Shown piece after piece: positions 1-7,995 of a stretch of 64,000 nt of DNA; the stretch's first letter is position 1, and the number at the start of each line of letters is the position of its first letter. A model generated the notes under the pieces. It searched no databases and was not told where the DNA came from. It worked only from the letters and a program-made list of their open reading frames with translations. Source of the stretch: UBA7067 sp051880615 (GTDB lineage Bacteria > Bacillota > Clostridia > Oscillospirales > Acutalibacteraceae); NCBI GenBank assembly GCA_051880615.1, contig JBJEOH010000034.1, positions 1-64,000 of the forward strand, in the 5' to 3' direction. A program made the translations under genes and the position numbers.

Positions 1-2
1 TG

Positions 3-413
3 GCAAGGTGTATAACCGCCCGTCAGGATTCGGGAGTCAGCAACCACCGCGGAGAACACTCTGCCGTGCTGATTGAGGATGCACCGAGAGCGATCCTTAC
101 TCCCTACCGTGAAACCGTCCGTCAGCAGGGACGGCGTGTAAAAGAGCCTGACGAAGCGATGTTCACCATCACCGCTCAAGACCGTCACGGTATCTGGCAC
201 AAGGGCAGAATCCGCAGGCTGATGCCGATTGAATGCTGGCGCTTGCAGGGATATACCGATGAACAATTCAATAAAGCACAGGCCACCGGACTTACGGACG
301 GACGGCTGTATAAAATGGCGGGAAACAGCGTGACTGTTCCCGTCATTTCTGCTATCGGGCAGAAAATCCGTATGCTCGATGAAAAATACAACATTACGGG
401 AGGTAACGCATGA
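3..413 (+). CDS. DNA (cytosine-5) methyltransferase, C-terminal part (5' end outside window)
   Basis: The reading frame is open from the first bases, so only the last ~136 residues are present. They contain the C5-methyltransferase motif IX region (RRLMPIECWRLQGY) and the motif X signature YKMAGNSVTVPV, both typical of the Dcm/HhaI family that methylates cytosine C5. The catalytic PC motif lies upstream of the window. The stop overlaps the ATG of the next gene by four bases (ATGA), so it heads an operon of ICE accessory genes. ICE methyltransferases of this kind usually protect the element from host restriction. The family call is strong; specificity cannot be read from this part. Confidence 0.85.
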   Translation, partial: ARCITARQDSGVSNHRGEHSAVLIEDAPRAILTPYRETVRQQGRRVKEPDEAMFTITAQDRHGIWHKGRIRRLMPIECWRLQGYTDEQFNKAQATGLTDGRLYKMAGNSVTVPVISAIGQKIRMLDEKYNITGGNA

Positions 414-1396
414 CAAGCACAGAAGAATTCAAAAAGTGGCTTGACAGCGAAAACGGGAATCTGTTTTCCTTCAAGGAAAACAATGCTTCTTACGGCATTA
501 TGAAAGTGCCAAAAGCTGACGGATTTTATTATCTTTACACCCAATGCAATTACGGAAAAGACAGCATTGTGCGCAATCGCCGCTTTGAGTATTCCGGCAT
601 CTATAACCAAGAGGATGGACTCATCTATGACTCCCACGGGTATTTCAGAAAGCTGTTCCCCGAAATGGAGCATAACGAATCCCTCGGACAGATGTCGGAT
701 ACGGTTACGGACAAGGTGCAAAGGCTGATTTGGCAGACTATCGGCAATGACCGCAGTAAACTGCGCATCACCGAACTGTCGGATAAGGGTAAAGAGAGTT
801 TGGATACAGCAGCTAAATACTCGGTAGACGGCAAAGCAAGAGAGCTGTTCCTGCAAGGCATTAACAGCAGTGAAGCTGTCGGATACACCTGTGACTTTCA
901 ATTCGGCGGCTGGTCGGAAAGCGATCTTCTCGAATATATCCGCAATCCATCGGAATTTATTGAACGGCAGGCGCGGGAATATATCGATACCCATCAGGAG
1001 GATATTCTGTGGGAATTTCAGAGAAACGATCTTGTCGCCGCTTCCATGAAACGCATGGAGGCAAACGAGGACAGCCCACTGCACCGTTTGCGGAATATTA
1101 TGGCGGTAATGAATAATCTGCCGGCGAAAACTGTTTCGGTTACGGTCTGCAAGGAAGGTACGGAATTTACCTTTAAAACCGATGCCTGCGAACTTCGCCG
1201 CGATCCGTTCAGCTATTATTCCACTTTGAATATGGCAGCGCCGGACAGAAGGCAGTTTGAATCGCTGTACGGACGGCACAGCAACTATACCCCGGAGGAA
1301 ATTACAGACATTTCCTACCGCGGCAGCTCCGTCTATTCCGCCGAGCCGTATGAGCCGGATCAGGACGAGGACGAAGGATTCACCATGAGTATGTAA
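410..1396 (+). CDS. ICE accessory protein of unknown function with acidic/Met tail
   Basis: A 328-residue soluble protein with no signal peptide or membrane segment. The ATG overlaps the upstream methylase stop and is preceded by GGAGG, supporting the start. I do not recognise a catalytic motif. The last residues are strongly acidic and then hydrophobic (DEDEGFTMSM), the first of a series of similar tails in this window. It is tightly spaced with its neighbours (14 bp to the next gene), pointing to co-expression with the methylase and ArdA-like genes and so to a role in establishment or anti-defence, which is inference only. Confidence 0.7.
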   Translation: MTSTEEFKKWLDSENGNLFSFKENNASYGIMKVPKADGFYYLYTQCNYGKDSIVRNRRFEYSGIYNQEDGLIYDSHGYFRKLFPEMEHNESLGQMSDTVTDKVQRLIWQTIGNDRSKLRITELSDKGKESLDTAAKYSVDGKARELFLQGINSSEAVGYTCDFQFGGWSESDLLEYIRNPSEFIERQAREYIDTHQEDILWEFQRNDLVAASMKRMEANEDSPLHRLRNIMAVMNNLPAKTVSVTVCKEGTEFTFKTDACELRRDPFSYYSTLNMAAPDRRQFESLYGRHSNYTPEEITDISYRGSSVYSAEPYEPDQDEDEGFTMSM

Positions 1397-1410
1397 GGAG
1401 CGTGATTACC

Positions 1411-2124
1411 ATGAATACAAAAGAAAGAATCGAAGCGTTCAATAAAGCCTTCGCCCCCTTCTATATCGTTGACCATGAGGACGGCGGATACAGTCTTTGT
1501 CTGCCGCTTGACCTTTTGAGCGATGATTATTACCCCTATTGCCAAGACGCTTTCGACGCTTATGCCGAAGAAGTTGGAGAACCTGCGAGGAATGAAAACG
1601 GACTGCAAACCCACGGAAACGGCTATGAATGGGAGGCGGCATTCCGTCAGGCGTTTGCGGACGATCCCAATATCGGGAGAATTCTGTTCGACTGTGAAGC
1701 AGGCGGCTTTTTCTGCGAATGTGCTGATCTTTCGCTGATTGAGGACTTTGGAAAGCGGTTCAAGGAAATCTGCGAGGATACCGAGCGCTTTGCACCGATT
1801 GTATCGGAAGGCATCAAAAACGAAGAAGCACGACTGGCAGAACAGGAAAAGCTGATGAGAACGGTCAAAGGCAGACTTATGCAGCATCCGCAGGCAACTT
1901 TTGATATTATGACGCCTGACGGCAGTATCCGCATTACGCCGGAGGATAATAAAAAGCTGTTGGACGGCGAAATGCAGTTTATTAAGATCGGCGGCGTGAC
2001 CTTCGCTTCCTATGAACTGCTTGACCAAGAGGTCGTAGATTCGCAAACTGATCTCTTCGACAATAATCTCATCCGAATGAAAACCGAAGAAGCTCCCGAA
2101 CAGGGGCTTACTCAAACAATGTAA
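1411..2124 (+). CDS. ICE accessory protein of unknown function with acidic/Met tail
   Basis: About 237 residues, soluble, acidic. A GTG nine bases upstream (1402) is almost on top of the AAGGAG site at 1395-1400, so the ATG at 1411 is the more plausible start. The middle has several Cys (DCEAGGFFCECADL), then a charged helical stretch and a segment mentioning a small beta domain (TPDGSIRITPED). The end (EEAPEQGLTQTM) matches the acidic-plus-Met tail pattern of its neighbours. No known domain was recognised. Spaced 14 bp from the gene before and a few bases from the next, so in the same operon. Confidence 0.68.
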   Translation: MNTKERIEAFNKAFAPFYIVDHEDGGYSLCLPLDLLSDDYYPYCQDAFDAYAEEVGEPARNENGLQTHGNGYEWEAAFRQAFADDPNIGRILFDCEAGGFFCECADLSLIEDFGKRFKEICEDTERFAPIVSEGIKNEEARLAEQEKLMRTVKGRLMQHPQATFDIMTPDGSIRITPEDNKKLLDGEMQFIKIGGVTFASYELLDQEVVDSQTDLFDNNLIRMKTEEAPEQGLTQTM

Positions 2125-2138
2125 GGAGGCGAATGTAT

Positions 2139-3725
2139 ATGCTGAAAGAAAAATCCCTGCGAATAGAACTGTCAAGAGAAAATCCCGTAGGAAACGGGTA
2201 TCTCTACAGTACCCTTGAACTGCCCGCTGAGGAATACGAAATCCGCGACGCTTTGCAAAGAGCGCACATCGGAAATGAAACGGATGTCTATCACGAGATA
2301 ACGATTCTTGACAGCCCGTATGTTTATGATTTGCAAGATATGCGGCTTGACTCGCCTACCATCGATGAGCTGAACTTCCTGTCAAAGCGCTTGGCGGCTA
2401 TGGATGAAACCGAGCGACTCATATATGCCGCGGTGCTTCCCAAAGCCATCGGCGACGATGACATCGTCAGCATGAAAACCCTTATTAACTGCACCTACGG
2501 TCTGGACGAGGTTATGATAGCATCCAATGTCACAAATGACCAACAGCTCGGTGAGTTTGTCATAGAAAACGAGCTGCATAATGACATCAACGCCATACCG
2601 GAGCAGTCGCTGTATCTGCTTGACCGCAGTAAGGTTGGAGAACTGTACCGCACCACCTTCGGTACGGTGTTTATGGGCAATCTGTGCGTGTTTGCGGGAG
2701 ATTATGAGATGCCCGAAATCTATGACGGAGAGCAGCTCCCCGAAAATGAAATCTCCGATTGGTTTGCCTTCCGCCTGAAGATAGCACCGGCTCCCGTAGA
2801 AGATGTGTCCGAGGTTGAGGATAAAGCCGCCTGGCTTTCGCTTCCGGCACAAAAGCAGAAAGTTAAGCGTGTTGCTCGTGAATTATCTGCCGGAAAAATC
2901 GAGGACTGCGTATATCTCGATTTTGAATCCTGCGTGCCGCAAATTACAAGCGAGCAATTGGGAGATATGCGTGACTTTGATAAATTTAACCGTCTGGCAA
3001 CGATGATGTTTGAGATGTCACCGAGAGATCAGGTACAGTTCAAGGCTGTACTCGAAGCGGAAAAGCCTGCGGATATAGACGGTGTCATAGACATTGCCGA
3101 AAATATGTGGAGATACGATTCCTTCGGCTTTGCAACCGATGAAAGCGAGTTTTTCAAGCATTATCTGCTCCATCATCTCGATACAAGATTCGATCCCCAA
3201 TGGCTTGACTCGATTAACGCATACAATGAGGGTGCCGCCTTGCTTGACCGCCTCGGCGCAAAGATAACGCCATACGGTGTGGTTTCAGCCCGTGACCGTT
3301 CATTGTATGAGTTTGTTCCGTTTCAAAAGATTGATGCGGACGCAAAGAAGCTGACCACACAGTCGCTCACCGATGAGAAATTAGAGGTGGTAGAGGTGCT
3401 TGGTCAGACCGCGCTTTTCACCAACGGCAGAGTCACGGAACAGGAGCTGCCCGAAGGCTTGTATAAATACGAGCTTCGTGAGGGTGAAAGCATCGGCTTT
3501 GCCACGATTGAGCCGAAGGTATCCATAGACCATTGCGGCACGGTTCTCCTCAAAGCTCCGCTGGACTTCGGCGGTGAGGGATACTTTGCCTTTGATGAAG
3601 ATACCTCACCCAACTTCCTCGTATATGAGCTGACGCCGAGAGAATTCATGGAAACGGACTTCTCACAGACCGAGGATGATACGGAGCAGGACAACAGCCA
3701 GCAGATCGGAGGAATGCAGCTATGA
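2139..3725 (+). CDS. ArdA-like antirestriction protein, duplicated domains
   Basis: About 528 residues; ATG at 2139 lies nine bases after AAGGAGG, while the ATG at 2133 is too close. The N-terminal half has the ArdA layout: a beta region, a DSPYVYDL segment, then the characteristic LNFLSKRLAAMDETERL helix followed by an acidic helical part and LGEFVIENELHNDI. A second, diverged copy follows (FNRLATMMFEMSPRDQVQF and FKHYLLHHLDTRFD), then a C-terminal beta domain. ArdA proteins are acidic DNA mimics that bind type I restriction-modification enzymes. A fusion of two units would be longer than the usual ~165 residues. Ends in EQDNSQQIGGMQL, a tail shared with other genes here. Family placement comes from pattern recognition, not a search. 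Confidence 0.6.
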   Translation: MLKEKSLRIELSRENPVGNGYLYSTLELPAEEYEIRDALQRAHIGNETDVYHEITILDSPYVYDLQDMRLDSPTIDELNFLSKRLAAMDETERLIYAAVLPKAIGDDDIVSMKTLINCTYGLDEVMIASNVTNDQQLGEFVIENELHNDINAIPEQSLYLLDRSKVGELYRTTFGTVFMGNLCVFAGDYEMPEIYDGEQLPENEISDWFAFRLKIAPAPVEDVSEVEDKAAWLSLPAQKQKVKRVARELSAGKIEDCVYLDFESCVPQITSEQLGDMRDFDKFNRLATMMFEMSPRDQVQFKAVLEAEKPADIDGVIDIAENMWRYDSFGFATDESEFFKHYLLHHLDTRFDPQWLDSINAYNEGAALLDRLGAKITPYGVVSARDRSLYEFVPFQKIDADAKKLTTQSLTDEKLEVVEVLGQTALFTNGRVTEQELPEGLYKYELREGESIGFATIEPKVSIDHCGTVLLKAPLDFGGEGYFAFDEDTSPNFLVYELTPREFMETDFSQTEDDTEQDNSQQIGGMQL

Positions 3726-4066
3726 CCGTAGAGGAATACGAAAAGAAAATCAAGGAGATCGTATCCGAAATGGATCTTTCGGATATTCATACCTCACCGG
3801 ATTTTCAATGCGATCAGACAGGCGGTTTTCCGACATCGCTGTGTGCCTGCTTTGATAAAGGAATGGCATGGCTGACGCTGAACGCACATTTAGCGTCGGA
3901 CGGTGTAGATATAGCCGCTTATGAGCAAATGTGTGCGGATTACGGAATCCGCTTATGCTGTGACGCCGAGCAGTATAACGAGCTGTTGAAAGGTCTTGGA
4001 GATGACGCCTATAATACAGCCTATCTTCCCGACGAGGACGAAAACATGGGAATGGGAGGAATCTAA
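3722..4066 (+). CDS. small acidic ICE protein of unknown function
   Basis: A 114-residue soluble protein starting at an ATG that overlaps the upstream stop (ATGA); the upstream tail codons GGAGGAATG double as its ribosome binding site. It contains scattered Cys residues and ends in DEDENMGMGGI, again acidic then Met/Gly/Ile. The GGGAGG inside that tail serves the next small ORF. No domain recognised. It is translationally coupled to the ArdA-like gene, so a linked function in establishment is a reasonable guess. Confidence 0.65.
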   Translation: MTVEEYEKKIKEIVSEMDLSDIHTSPDFQCDQTGGFPTSLCACFDKGMAWLTLNAHLASDGVDIAAYEQMCADYGIRLCCDAEQYNELLKGLGDDAYNTAYLPDEDENMGMGGI

Positions 4067-4068
4067 AT

Positions 4069-4212
4069 ATGCCGGTTGCTATGTTAATCATCGGTCTTTT
4101 GCTCGGAGGCTGTGCGGCTACGGTTATCCTCTGCTGTATGCAGATTAACCGTATGAACGACAAAGAGTCGGAAATCCGCAGACTGCGGAAAGAACTGAAT
4201 CATAAAGAATAA
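4069..4212 (+). CDS. 47-residue single-span membrane protein
   Basis: A short ORF with GGGAGGA eight bases upstream of ATG. It encodes an N-terminal hydrophobic segment (MLIIGLLLGGCAATVILCC, residues ~5-23) followed by a charged, probably helical tail (NDKESEIRRLRKELNHKE), the shape of a small bitopic membrane protein with a cytosolic coiled-coil-like end. It closes the first operon; a strong terminator follows within ten bases. Function unknown. Confidence 0.6.
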   Translation: MPVAMLIIGLLLGGCAATVILCCMQINRMNDKESEIRRLRKELNHKE

Positions 4213-4220
4213 ATCAAGAT

Positions 4221-4264
4221 GCGGTATCAATCGTTTCAGAGCAAATGGTTGATACCGCTTTTTT
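4221..4264 (+). terminator. Rho-independent terminator
   Basis: Perfect 10-bp stem GCGGTATCAA / TTGATACCGC (4221-4230 with 4249-4258) with an 18-nt loop, followed by six T. It ends the methylase/ArdA-like operon. Confidence 0.85.
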
Positions 4265-4398
4265 GTTATGCGTTTCAATCAGGTGCAGCAGCTTCGTCGC
4301 GGGCAATGAAAGCGAGTACGGCACTGAAACCGTATTGCGCGTATGCCTGCCGAGGCTCTCGGCTCTGAAACGGTTGAGCCGCCTTGCGTGAAAGCGAG

Positions 4399-5391
4399 GT
4401 GATCACCATAAAAACCCCTGTATCACGGGTAGGCAACAAAACTGCCATACTCCACATTCTTTACGCGCTGTTTCCGCTGAAATACGGTCGCTTTATCGAT
4501 GTGTTCGGCGGTTCCGGAAGCGTGCTGCTTGGAAATCCCGAAATCTGTCCCTTTGAGGTGTACAACGATTACGACCGGAATCTCGCCAATCTGTTCCGCT
4601 GCATGAAAGAAAGAACTATGGCGACCATTCGGGAGCTTGGCTTCTGTCACTTAAACTCCCGTGAGGATTTCATCGCCATACGCCGTTTTTTTGAAAACGA
4701 GCAGTTTGACGATAAATATCTGACCGAGGAACTGAAACTGACAGATCTTATATTCCCGCCTCCCGAAGCGAAAGAGCTGAAAGAGATACGGACGCGGATC
4801 ACAAACGATTACGATGTCCGCCGCGCCGCTATGTTCCTAAAGCTCCTTCGGTTCAGCTATTCAAGCAGCGGAAAATCCTATGCCTCACAGCCCTTTGATC
4901 TCCGCAAGCTGTTCGGGCTGATTACGGAACTGCAAGACCGCATGGCGAATGTCGTGGTGGAGAATCAGGACTTTGAAACCCTTATTAAGCACTATGACCG
5001 TCCCGACGCCTTCTTCTATGCCGATCCGCCCTACTTCTCCACCGAAGATATGTACGAGGTAGGCTTCGGATGGGATGACCATGTGCGGCTCAGGGATACG
5101 CTCAAATCTATCAAGGGAAAATTTCTGCTGTCCTACAACGACTGCCCCGAAATTAGGGAGCTGTATGAGGGCTTTTCTCTCTTTGACTTTTCCCGAACAC
5201 ACTCGATGGCGCAGCGGTATGAAGCCGGAAAGGAATTCAAGGAGCTGCTCATAGGCAATTATGATCTCTTTGAACGGGAGCGCATGAAACCTAAACAGTT
5301 AACCCTCTTTGATGTTTACGGCATTGACGAAGATCAAGATTACGAAAAAATACTGAAGGAGTGTATCATATCATGCAAAATAAGAAAGTAA
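4399..5391 (+). CDS. DNA adenine-N6 methyltransferase (Dam/D12 class)
   Basis: About 330 residues. The AdoMet-binding FxGxG motif is DVFGGSGSV near residue 34 and the catalytic motif IV is DPPY near residue 210, after a helical target-recognition insert; this is the order of D12-class (Dam-like) enzymes, which methylate adenine N6. The start is uncertain: frame starts are TTG 4384 and GTG 4399, but the extended Shine-Dalgarno GCGAGGTGAT at 4394-4403 is best placed for an ATA at 4408. The next gene starts inside its 3' end. Probably protects ICE DNA or alters recognition by host restriction systems. Confidence 0.85.
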   Translation: MITIKTPVSRVGNKTAILHILYALFPLKYGRFIDVFGGSGSVLLGNPEICPFEVYNDYDRNLANLFRCMKERTMATIRELGFCHLNSREDFIAIRRFFENEQFDDKYLTEELKLTDLIFPPPEAKELKEIRTRITNDYDVRRAAMFLKLLRFSYSSSGKSYASQPFDLRKLFGLITELQDRMANVVVENQDFETLIKHYDRPDAFFYADPPYFSTEDMYEVGFGWDDHVRLRDTLKSIKGKFLLSYNDCPEIRELYEGFSLFDFSRTHSMAQRYEAGKEFKELLIGNYDLFERERMKPKQLTLFDVYGIDEDQDYEKILKECIISCKIRK

Positions 5392-5636
5392 ACGAATTTG
5401 TCCTTCTGCCCGTACCTTTGGAGGACTGCATTGCGGCGGGTATTTGCGAGAATTGCATTTTGCAAACCTATACGGAAAACGGAAAGCTCATTATCAGCAC
5501 CGTTTCCGCAGAGGACTTTGTCTGCGACGGCGACTGCGAAAACTGTCCCATAGCGGAAACCGACTGTGACGGCGACTGTGAGAGCTGCCCGTGCTTCGAT
5601 GAATGTGACGATGCGGAGGTGAACGATTATGAATAA
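5373..5636 (+). CDS. cysteine-rich CxxC-repeat protein
   Basis: About 87 residues from the ATG at 5373; the GTG at 5361 has no room for a ribosome site. After a short N-terminal domain, the C-terminal third is packed with acidic residues and Cys in CDGDCENCP, CDGDCESCP and CFDECDD, suggesting one or two metal sites (zinc or iron-sulfur). It overlaps the adenine methylase end and the AbrB-like gene start, so all three are co-translated. The following AbrB-like protein also carries a CxxC, which suggests a shared metal or redox link. Function unknown. Confidence 0.65.
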   Translation: MQNKKVNEFVLLPVPLEDCIAAGICENCILQTYTENGKLIISTVSAEDFVCDGDCENCPIAETDCDGDCESCPCFDECDDAEVNDYE

Positions 5637-5940
5637 GATGTACCGTATTCTCGGCAAACGAGGAAGAATTACTATCCCTTATGAAATCCGTCAGCGCGTC
5701 GGCTTTGCCTACAACGATGTCTTGTCCTTCACCGAAGCGCCGGACGGGCGCACGGTGGTGGTGAAACGGGAGAAAATCTGCGATAACTGCAAGGGAGCGC
5801 AGCCTGCGGCCGGAAAGGACGAGGTTACGCTCCTTGACTTTTTGAACGGACTCTCGGATGAACAGCAGCGAGCAGCACTGCTTCATCTTTCTGTGAAGCT
5901 GGCAGAAAAACAAGGAGGCGGCGCTCATGGCAGAGCATAA
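5629..5940 (+). CDS. AbrB/SpoVT-like DNA-binding protein with CxxC
   Basis: A 103-residue protein. Residues ~4-50 form a swapped-hairpin AbrB domain (LGKRGRITIPYEIRQRVGF, then DVLSFTEAPDGRTVVVKR), used by transition-state and antitoxin-type regulators to bind DNA as dimers. A CDNC pair follows, then a helical C-terminal part resembling a dimerisation helix. GGAGGTGAA lies seven bases before the ATG, which itself overlaps the previous stop. Its end overlaps the next gene start. A likely local regulator of the ICE operon. Confidence 0.75.
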   Translation: MNKMYRILGKRGRITIPYEIRQRVGFAYNDVLSFTEAPDGRTVVVKREKICDNCKGAQPAAGKDEVTLLDFLNGLSDEQQRAALLHLSVKLAEKQGGGAHGRA

Positions 5941-6655
5941 GCCCGTATACCTTTATTCCCTTACGGAAGCATTGCGGAATAATGAGCGTGACCTGTGGCG
6001 TGAAAGCTACAAGGAAAACTGTGACTGTGCAAGAGCCATCGAGAGAGCGATTAACGATCACTACTCGGAAAACATCCTGCACGACTGTATCAAGCCGCTC
6101 ATTGAACAATACGGCTTCAACCGTGTAAATTGGGTTCTCGCCAACACGGTGCAGTATCACCGTGAGGACGGCCGCTTCTCCGAGGACAACAAGTGTTGGG
6201 CAAGGAGCTTTCACATCCCGAATGATGATGTGCGTTGGCATTTCTCGGTGGAATCCCATCCGGGACTAACCAACCTTGTTATCGATGAAGCTCGCAGGGC
6301 TTGGCAGAAGCTCGGTCTTTTCGACCGCACACACTGCCTGTCCGAAAAGGACGGCGAACTCGACTACACCGGCAAGGTGGTGGTCATCAATCCGAACATC
6401 TTCCGGGATGAATATAAAACGCCGGAGGATCAGTTATTCCTCGCCGAAAGCGGCTTTGGCTGCCGCCCGAACTCCCGCGGACGAAAGGTTTTCGGGAAAT
6501 TTCTCAAGGACGGCGAAGAAACTCACTATCAGCGCTCGGACATCTTAGGCATCATCAAGGATGAGTATCTGCCCGAATGGGCAAAGGAAAAGCTCGATGA
6601 GCTTGCCCCTTCTGACGAAGATGAATCCGAGGGTATGACAATGGGAGGCCTCTAA
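5927..6655 (+). CDS. DUF3849-like ICE protein with acidic/Met tail
   Basis: A 242-residue soluble protein whose N-terminus (HKPVYLYSLTEALRNNE) and overall size fit the DUF3849-type proteins common in Clostridial ICEs and often seen near antirestriction genes; this is recalled, not searched. It has a conserved-looking centre (RVNWVLANTVQYHREDGRF) and FGCRPNSRGRKVFG. AAGGAGG precedes the ATG within the AbrB-like gene. It ends DEDESEGMTMGGL, a clear case of the shared acidic plus Met/Gly/Leu tail. Biochemical role unknown. Confidence 0.65.
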   Translation: MAEHKPVYLYSLTEALRNNERDLWRESYKENCDCARAIERAINDHYSENILHDCIKPLIEQYGFNRVNWVLANTVQYHREDGRFSEDNKCWARSFHIPNDDVRWHFSVESHPGLTNLVIDEARRAWQKLGLFDRTHCLSEKDGELDYTGKVVVINPNIFRDEYKTPEDQLFLAESGFGCRPNSRGRKVFGKFLKDGEETHYQRSDILGIIKDEYLPEWAKEKLDELAPSDEDESEGMTMGGL

Positions 6656-6687
6656 AAGCGGCATTTTAAAGCGAGGTGATGATAAAT

Positions 6688-6738
6688 ATGACTGCGGCCG
6701 TGCATTTCCACGCAAACCATTTTATAAAACGGAGGTAA
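6688..6738 (+). CDS. 16-residue leader peptide upstream of spoVG-like gene
   Basis: A tiny ORF (MTAAVHFHANHFIKRR) with a strong site GCGAGGTGAT seven bases upstream. Its last codons CGG AGG TAA supply the ribosome binding site of the following gene, so its translation would necessarily affect that gene. Contains three His. Could also be chance, but the strong site makes it worth listing. Confidence 0.35.
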   Translation: MTAAVHFHANHFIKRR

Positions 6739-6744
6739 TATTTT

Positions 6745-7128
6745 ATGGCAACAACCAAGACACAGCAAAAGGCAGCACCGAAAAAGGAACAGAAATCTGC
6801 GCCTGCCGTCACCGCCCGAATCGACCGATTGGTGGATTATGAGGGCGGCAAAACAAGGGCGATTGCCAGTGCTAACATCGGCAGTGCCTTTGCCATTCAC
6901 GGCATCAAGATTATGGATTCCGATAAAGGACTCTTCGTATCTATGCCGCAGAGCAAGTATGAAAAGGACGGAAAAACGCATTACAGCGAAATTTTCCATC
7001 CCGTCACCGCCGAAGCCCGCGCCGAGTTGAACAACGCCGTTCTCAAGGCGTATGAACAGAAGCTGGACGAGGAACAGGTGCAGGAGCAGAATGAGGGCGA
7101 AACCAACGCTTTTGAGCCGACAATGTAG
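6745..7128 (+). CDS. SpoVG-family protein
   Basis: A 127-residue protein: a Lys/Ala/Pro-rich N-terminus, then the SpoVG core (TARIDRLVDYEGGKTRAIAS, DKGLFVSMPQ, HPVTAEARAELNNAVLKAYE). SpoVG proteins bind DNA or RNA and act as regulators; ICE copies are frequent. The C-terminus NEGETNAFEPTM fits the shared acidic/Met tail and is not part of the usual SpoVG fold. GGAGG lies nine bases before the ATG. Followed by a weak terminator. Confidence 0.85.
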   Translation: MATTKTQQKAAPKKEQKSAPAVTARIDRLVDYEGGKTRAIASANIGSAFAIHGIKIMDSDKGLFVSMPQSKYEKDGKTHYSEIFHPVTAEARAELNNAVLKAYEQKLDEEQVQEQNEGETNAFEPTM

Positions 7129-7139
7129 AATCTTCTGAT

Positions 7140-7167
7140 AAAGTCGGCTCAACTCGCTGGACTTTTT
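7140..7167 (+). terminator. weak terminator-like hairpin
   Basis: Six-bp stem AAAGTC / GACTTT around a 14-nt loop, followed by TT and further T-rich sequence. It separates the anti-defence block from the surface-protein genes. Confidence 0.4.
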
Positions 7168-7207
7168 CAGTTTTATCGGTATCCTGTAGGTAGAGAGGTG
7201 AACTATC

Positions 7208-7924
7208 ATGAAAAAAAGCAGTATTTTAATCATAGCGCTTGCACTGATCATAAGCCTTGCAGGATGCACAAAGCAGAAACAGAGGCAGACGGAGAGCGAA
7301 AGCCCGCCCGCAGTCATCCAAACGGTAAATGCTCCATCAGTCATGGAATCCGGCGATGACAGAGCTGCTGAGGAATCGGAAACGACGGCTATAACGCCAA
7401 ATACGGAAACATCCCCTCCGTCCCTCACCGAGCCTGTACAGACGGCAGAGGAAAGAAAGACAGAATCTTCACCCGCCGCGGCAGAGAGTCCGAAACAGGA
7501 TACCGCACCGCAGCCTCCCAAGCAGACGGAATCGTCAAAGCCAGCGGATACGACAAAACCCGTAGCTACGGCAGAACCGACAGAGCCTCCGAAAGCTGAA
7601 GAACCGAAGCCGACCGAACCGCCTGCGGCTGCAGAAACGCCGAAAGAAACGGAAACCACCGCACTCCCCGCTCCGGCATTCAATATTGATTATTGGATCG
7701 GTTATGCACAAAGCTATGCTCAAAATGCGGGACTTCGGTTGGAAAGCTCGGCTGTGGACTGTTGGGACAACCCTATCAGTGCAAACGCGAAATGTAAATA
7801 TCTCGAGCGGGATATAAAAAGCAGATTGGATTTTTATGCGAAAGATAATGAGATAACAGATGTATGGATATGGGCTGAGGAAATCGCACCCGATTCATAC
7901 GAACTCTATATCGGATACGCATAA
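7208..7924 (+). CDS. secreted lipoprotein with Pro/Thr/Glu linker
   Basis: A 238-residue lipoprotein: signal peptide ending in the lipobox LAGC (Cys at residue ~20), then ~130 residues rich in Pro, Thr, Glu and Lys (repeats such as PKPTEPP and AAETPKE), likely a cell-wall-spanning spacer, and a ~85-residue C-terminal domain with conserved-looking Trp and Tyr (FNIDYWIGYAQSYA, DVWIWAEEIAPDSYELYIGY). It stands just upstream of the giant adhesin and is separated from it by a hairpin. Role unknown; possibly surface attachment or adhesin assembly. Confidence 0.65.
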   Translation: MKKSSILIIALALIISLAGCTKQKQRQTESESPPAVIQTVNAPSVMESGDDRAAEESETTAITPNTETSPPSLTEPVQTAEERKTESSPAAAESPKQDTAPQPPKQTESSKPADTTKPVATAEPTEPPKAEEPKPTEPPAAAETPKETETTALPAPAFNIDYWIGYAQSYAQNAGLRLESSAVDCWDNPISANAKCKYLERDIKSRLDFYAKDNEITDVWIWAEEIAPDSYELYIGYA

Positions 7925-7938
7925 ACACAAAATCATTC

Positions 7939-7972
7939 AAAGCGCATCGTAGAAATACGGTGCGCTTTAATA
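7939..7972 (+). terminator. GNRA-loop hairpin terminator
   Basis: Thirteen-bp stem (7939-7951 with 7956-7968) capped by a GAAA tetraloop; the T tract is short (TTTAATATTT). The core CGTA-GAAA-TACG recurs in the terminator at 28970. Confidence 0.6.
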
Positions 7973-7995
7973 TTTATCAGGAGGAATGACCTTAA

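Noticed and set aside
185..1279. Long minus-strand ORFs across 0.2-7.7 kb and elsewhere
   Set aside because: They lie opposite well-supported + strand genes with ribosome sites, have no own start signals and give unlikely protein sequences.
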